DNA from: Chryseosolibacter sp964438975
GTDB lineage: Bacteria > Bacteroidota > Bacteroidia > Cytophagales > Cyclobacteriaceae
Reading direction: 5' to 3'
NCBI GenBank assembly: GCA_964438975.1
Contig: CAYTMU010000006.1
Location: 1-64,000 of the forward strand
DNA: 64,000 nt
The translations under genes were made by a program, and so were the position numbers. Positions 62,058 through 64,000 of the stretch are shown here, in pieces. Position 1 is the first letter of the stretch. Each line of letters opens with the position of its first letter. Below the pieces are notes generated by a model that saw only the letters and a list, made by a program, of their open reading frames with translations, ran no database searches and was not told the DNA's origin.

Positions 62058-63584
62058 ATGAAAAAGATTACTCTTTCCATCATGCTGTTATCGGCCTGCT
62101 TCTCGTCACGTGCTCTACAAGATTCCTTAGTCAACTCATTACGCGTTGAACTCCAAGGCAAGGCTAATGATCTCGAAGCATACTATTTTCTCCACGACCT
62201 CGCGCTCGGCCTCATTGATTTCGATAACGAAAAAGCATTAATAGTAATCGAGGAGGCCGCACCAATTGCAACCCGGACTGCCGATACATTGTGCATCGTA
62301 AAAAGTCAAAGAGTTAGAGGTCAGATACAATTCAGGTTAGGACTTCCGCAAGCGACCATTTCAGTCGTTGAGCCATTACTTGCGTTCAAGACTATTACAC
62401 AATACACGGATGAGTATCTCTCGATCTTGAACCTCCTAGCGGTCTGTCACCTAAGCATGAGCCAATTTGATGAGGCACTAAAGTACCATCTAAAAACTCT
62501 GCACTTTGCCCAGGAAAGAAACAATGGAGCGTTCATTGCCACAAGTCTGATGAATATGGGGATATGCTACTACAAACTTAGAGATTATGACAAGGCATTA
62601 CCATTTATGATTCGAAGCTATCACTTAAGTGATTCGCTAGGGCGTGTAGATTTTTCTCAACCGCTCAACATCAGTCTTTGCCACGCCTATTTAAATGAAT
62701 TTGAGAAAGCAAAGCACTATCTAACGCTAAGTGAAAAGATATGCGGAGATGACTGTCCACCAGCGGCGCGACTTCACCTTAGCTACGCGTCTGGCTCTAT
62801 CCTTTTTGGAAGGAACGCACTTAATGAAGCTGAACGTGAGTATAGAATCTCTTTAGAAATATCTGATCAACTGCAGGACCACCGAATGTTCTTGGATAAT
62901 ATCTATATGCTCGCAAGAATTCACGCGAAGCGAAATGAGTTTCAGAGAGCAGGCGCGTATTTGGATCAGGCGCAAAAGTTAATCAGTCAAAGTATTCCAT
63001 TTAACATGGAAATGATAAAGGTATATGGGCAGCTTGGCGAGCTCTATCTCCGGATTGAAGATTACGAACGAGCTGCCTTCTACCAATCACACTATATCGT
63101 CCTGCGAGATAGCATATACAACGAAACAGTAACAACCAGCCTCATGGAAGTAGAATCGGAATATCGCCAAAAGGCTAACCTCTCAAAAATCGAGGCTCAA
63201 ACTGCCATAATCGCTAACCGAGATAAAACTATCGGCAGACAACAGGCTCTCACTACAGTAGTGGGACTGCTCTGCATAATGACAGCCGTTACGCTAGCAG
63301 TAATTTTCAGAAGTTATCGTTTGAAAAAGATGATAAATACGATCCTAGAGAAAAAGATTCGAGAACGCACAACTGAAATGGAAGCGGCAATGAGAGAATT
63401 ACTCACGAACCTTGAAGTGAGAGCACACGAGCTATCGAGGCTCTCTGGAATAATTAATGAAACGATCAAGTCTCTAACGGGTCTGTCACGCGTTGCAAGT
63501 CAGATCGATAAAGATGATCTGCGAAAATGCTTAACTCAACTTCGCAACATGATGGTACAATCTGCTAAGAGACTCGATAAATAA
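62058..63584 (+). CDS. TPR-repeat membrane protein with cytoplasmic coiled coil (sensor half without kinase)
   Basis: 508 aa. A signal peptide (about 1-19) precedes a TPR-like helical array (about 25-370; for example DEALKYHLKTLHFAQERNN, DKALPFMIRSYHLSDSLGR, FQRAGAYLDQAQKLISQSI). One transmembrane helix follows (about 398-418, ALTTVVGLLCIMTAVTLAVI), then a basic junction and a coiled coil (EKKIRERTTEMEAAMRELL). This is the layout of Bacteroidota TPR sensor kinases, but it stops where the kinase would begin. It diverges from the short kinase gene. Codon and base use are more AT-rich than its neighbours, suggesting a different origin. Function is inferred only. Confidence 0.8.
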   Translation: MKKITLSIMLLSACFSSRALQDSLVNSLRVELQGKANDLEAYYFLHDLALGLIDFDNEKALIVIEEAAPIATRTADTLCIVKSQRVRGQIQFRLGLPQATISVVEPLLAFKTITQYTDEYLSILNLLAVCHLSMSQFDEALKYHLKTLHFAQERNNGAFIATSLMNMGICYYKLRDYDKALPFMIRSYHLSDSLGRVDFSQPLNISLCHAYLNEFEKAKHYLTLSEKICGDDCPPAARLHLSYASGSILFGRNALNEAEREYRISLEISDQLQDHRMFLDNIYMLARIHAKRNEFQRAGAYLDQAQKLISQSIPFNMEMIKVYGQLGELYLRIEDYERAAFYQSHYIVLRDSIYNETVTTSLMEVESEYRQKANLSKIEAQTAIIANRDKTIGRQQALTTVVGLLCIMTAVTLAVIFRSYRLKKMINTILEKKIRERTTEMEAAMRELLTNLEVRAHELSRLSGIINETIKSLTGLSRVASQIDKDDLRKCLTQLRNMMVQSAKRLDK

Positions 63585-63728
63585 AACTTAATGCCGGTTT
63601 CGATGAGTGATGCAGGCAGGTAACCACCGAATTAGGCCCAATATCGGTGTTAAAGGAAGGCAAAATAGACTCCTGCATGATCAATGGACAAAACTGAGGT
63701 AGAATTGAGGGAAACCGGGTCTCAAGCT

Positions 63729-63767
63729 ACCTTACAAAATAAAATTTGGCATTTTTCCATGTAAGGT
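63729..63767. repeat. 8-bp inverted repeat, AT-rich loop
   Basis: ACCTTACA (63729-63736) and TGTAAGGT (63760-63767) are perfect inverted copies; an inner AAAAT/ATTTT pairing is possible. It may be a hairpin ending transcripts or a protein site. Confidence 0.55.
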
Positions 63768-63790
63768 TTTCCTGATAAAGTTGACTTTTT

Positions 63791-63815
63791 TCACTTAAAG
63801 TAACACTTTAAGTGA
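63791..63815. repeat. Perfect 11-bp palindrome with 3-bp centre
   Basis: TCACTTAAAGT (63791-63801), AAC, ACTTTAAGTGA (63805-63815). It is perfect over 22 paired bases, preceded by a T-run. The symmetry and size fit an operator for a dimeric regulator. Confidence 0.65.
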
Positions 63816-64000
63816 TGGGATTACACACAAACGATTGATTGTTAGGTCGTACAAATCGTGATAGCTCGCACTGAAGGTTACCAACAGGGTAGCAAAAGGA
63901 TAAGATTAGGACGATGGAGCAGCAGGAAAGACCAATGAGAAGAGCAATAAGGACTGAAAGATGAAGTATCTGGCGTCGGCGCGCAGGCCAGAAGTGGGGG

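Larger units (their letters stand above)
63585..64000. other. AT-rich gene-poor right end of the window
   Basis: 416 bp with no supported gene. It contains two inverted repeats (63729-63767 and 63791-63815). Near the edge a 16-codon frame (63914-63964) overlaps an ATG at 63961 by ATGA, the arrangement of coupled genes; the second frame is open to the window end (MKYLASARRPEVG). Too little is visible to call either a gene. Confidence 0.4.

Overview
The window is a chromosomal segment of a Bacteroidota bacterium, most like the Cytophagales/Chitinophagales side of the phylum. Class-level placement is a guess. The evidence is a PorP/SprF protein in an operon with a giant PKD protein that ends in a gliding-motility-associated (CHU_C) sorting domain, the order parA-parB-DUF5683-dapB-lepB, promoters with the Bacteroidota -7 box TAnnTTTG, few clear Shine-Dalgarno sequences, and a NagB fused to a PIG-L-like deacetylase. 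Base composition is moderate (near half GC by eye). The right-hand ~2 kb is visibly more AT-rich. I see no rRNA, tRNA, CRISPR array or insertion sequence.

Layout. 0.1-4.9 kb (minus): a type IX secretion pair. 5.2-8.7 kb (plus): CTP synthase and the membrane insertase YidC. 8.7-8.9 kb: a non-coding stretch with a perfect DnaA box and a terminator-like hairpin. 8.9-13.6 kb (plus): parA, parB, a DUF5683 protein, dapB, lepB. 13.6-16.5 kb: ung (minus), then apaG, a methyltransferase and a membrane-anchored coiled-coil protein. 16.6-18.0 kb (minus): a membrane cytochrome c/leucine-rich-repeat protein. 18.3-19.4 kb: the ribosomal operon rpsF-rpsR-rplI with a strong terminator. 19.6-28.2 kb: an FKBP isomerase, priA, a DUF255/thioredoxin-fold protein, the NagB fusion and a TPR lipoprotein.

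28.3-35.6 kb is a complete, tightly packed histidine operon, hisG-D-C-B-H-A-F-IE. It is preceded by a 25-residue leader peptide with five consecutive His codons and by RNA segments that form mutually exclusive pause, antiterminator and terminator hairpins. This classical transcription attenuator is the clearest regulatory system in the window.

35.6-49.8 kb holds housekeeping and accessory genes: a disulfide-less lipoamide-dehydrogenase-like flavoprotein, a PAP2 phosphatase, riboflavin synthase, a DUF72 protein, class II aldolase, a reductase-ferredoxin-MarR set, a formylglycine-generating enzyme beside a cysteine-type sulfatase and an unknown secreted protein, then aconitase and GAPDH. 49.8-60.3 kb (minus) is a TetR-controlled RND efflux operon followed by cardiolipin synthase and a Ca2+-type P-ATPase. 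60.5-63.6 kb carries a LuxR-type response regulator, a short histidine kinase without a sensor domain, and a separate TPR/transmembrane/coiled-coil protein. These three look like a split two-component sensor.

Several genes (apaG, ribE, the DUF72 gene, the TPR lipoprotein, marR) have an exact TAnnTTTG box ending only 3-5 nt before the start codon, which predicts leaderless mRNAs.
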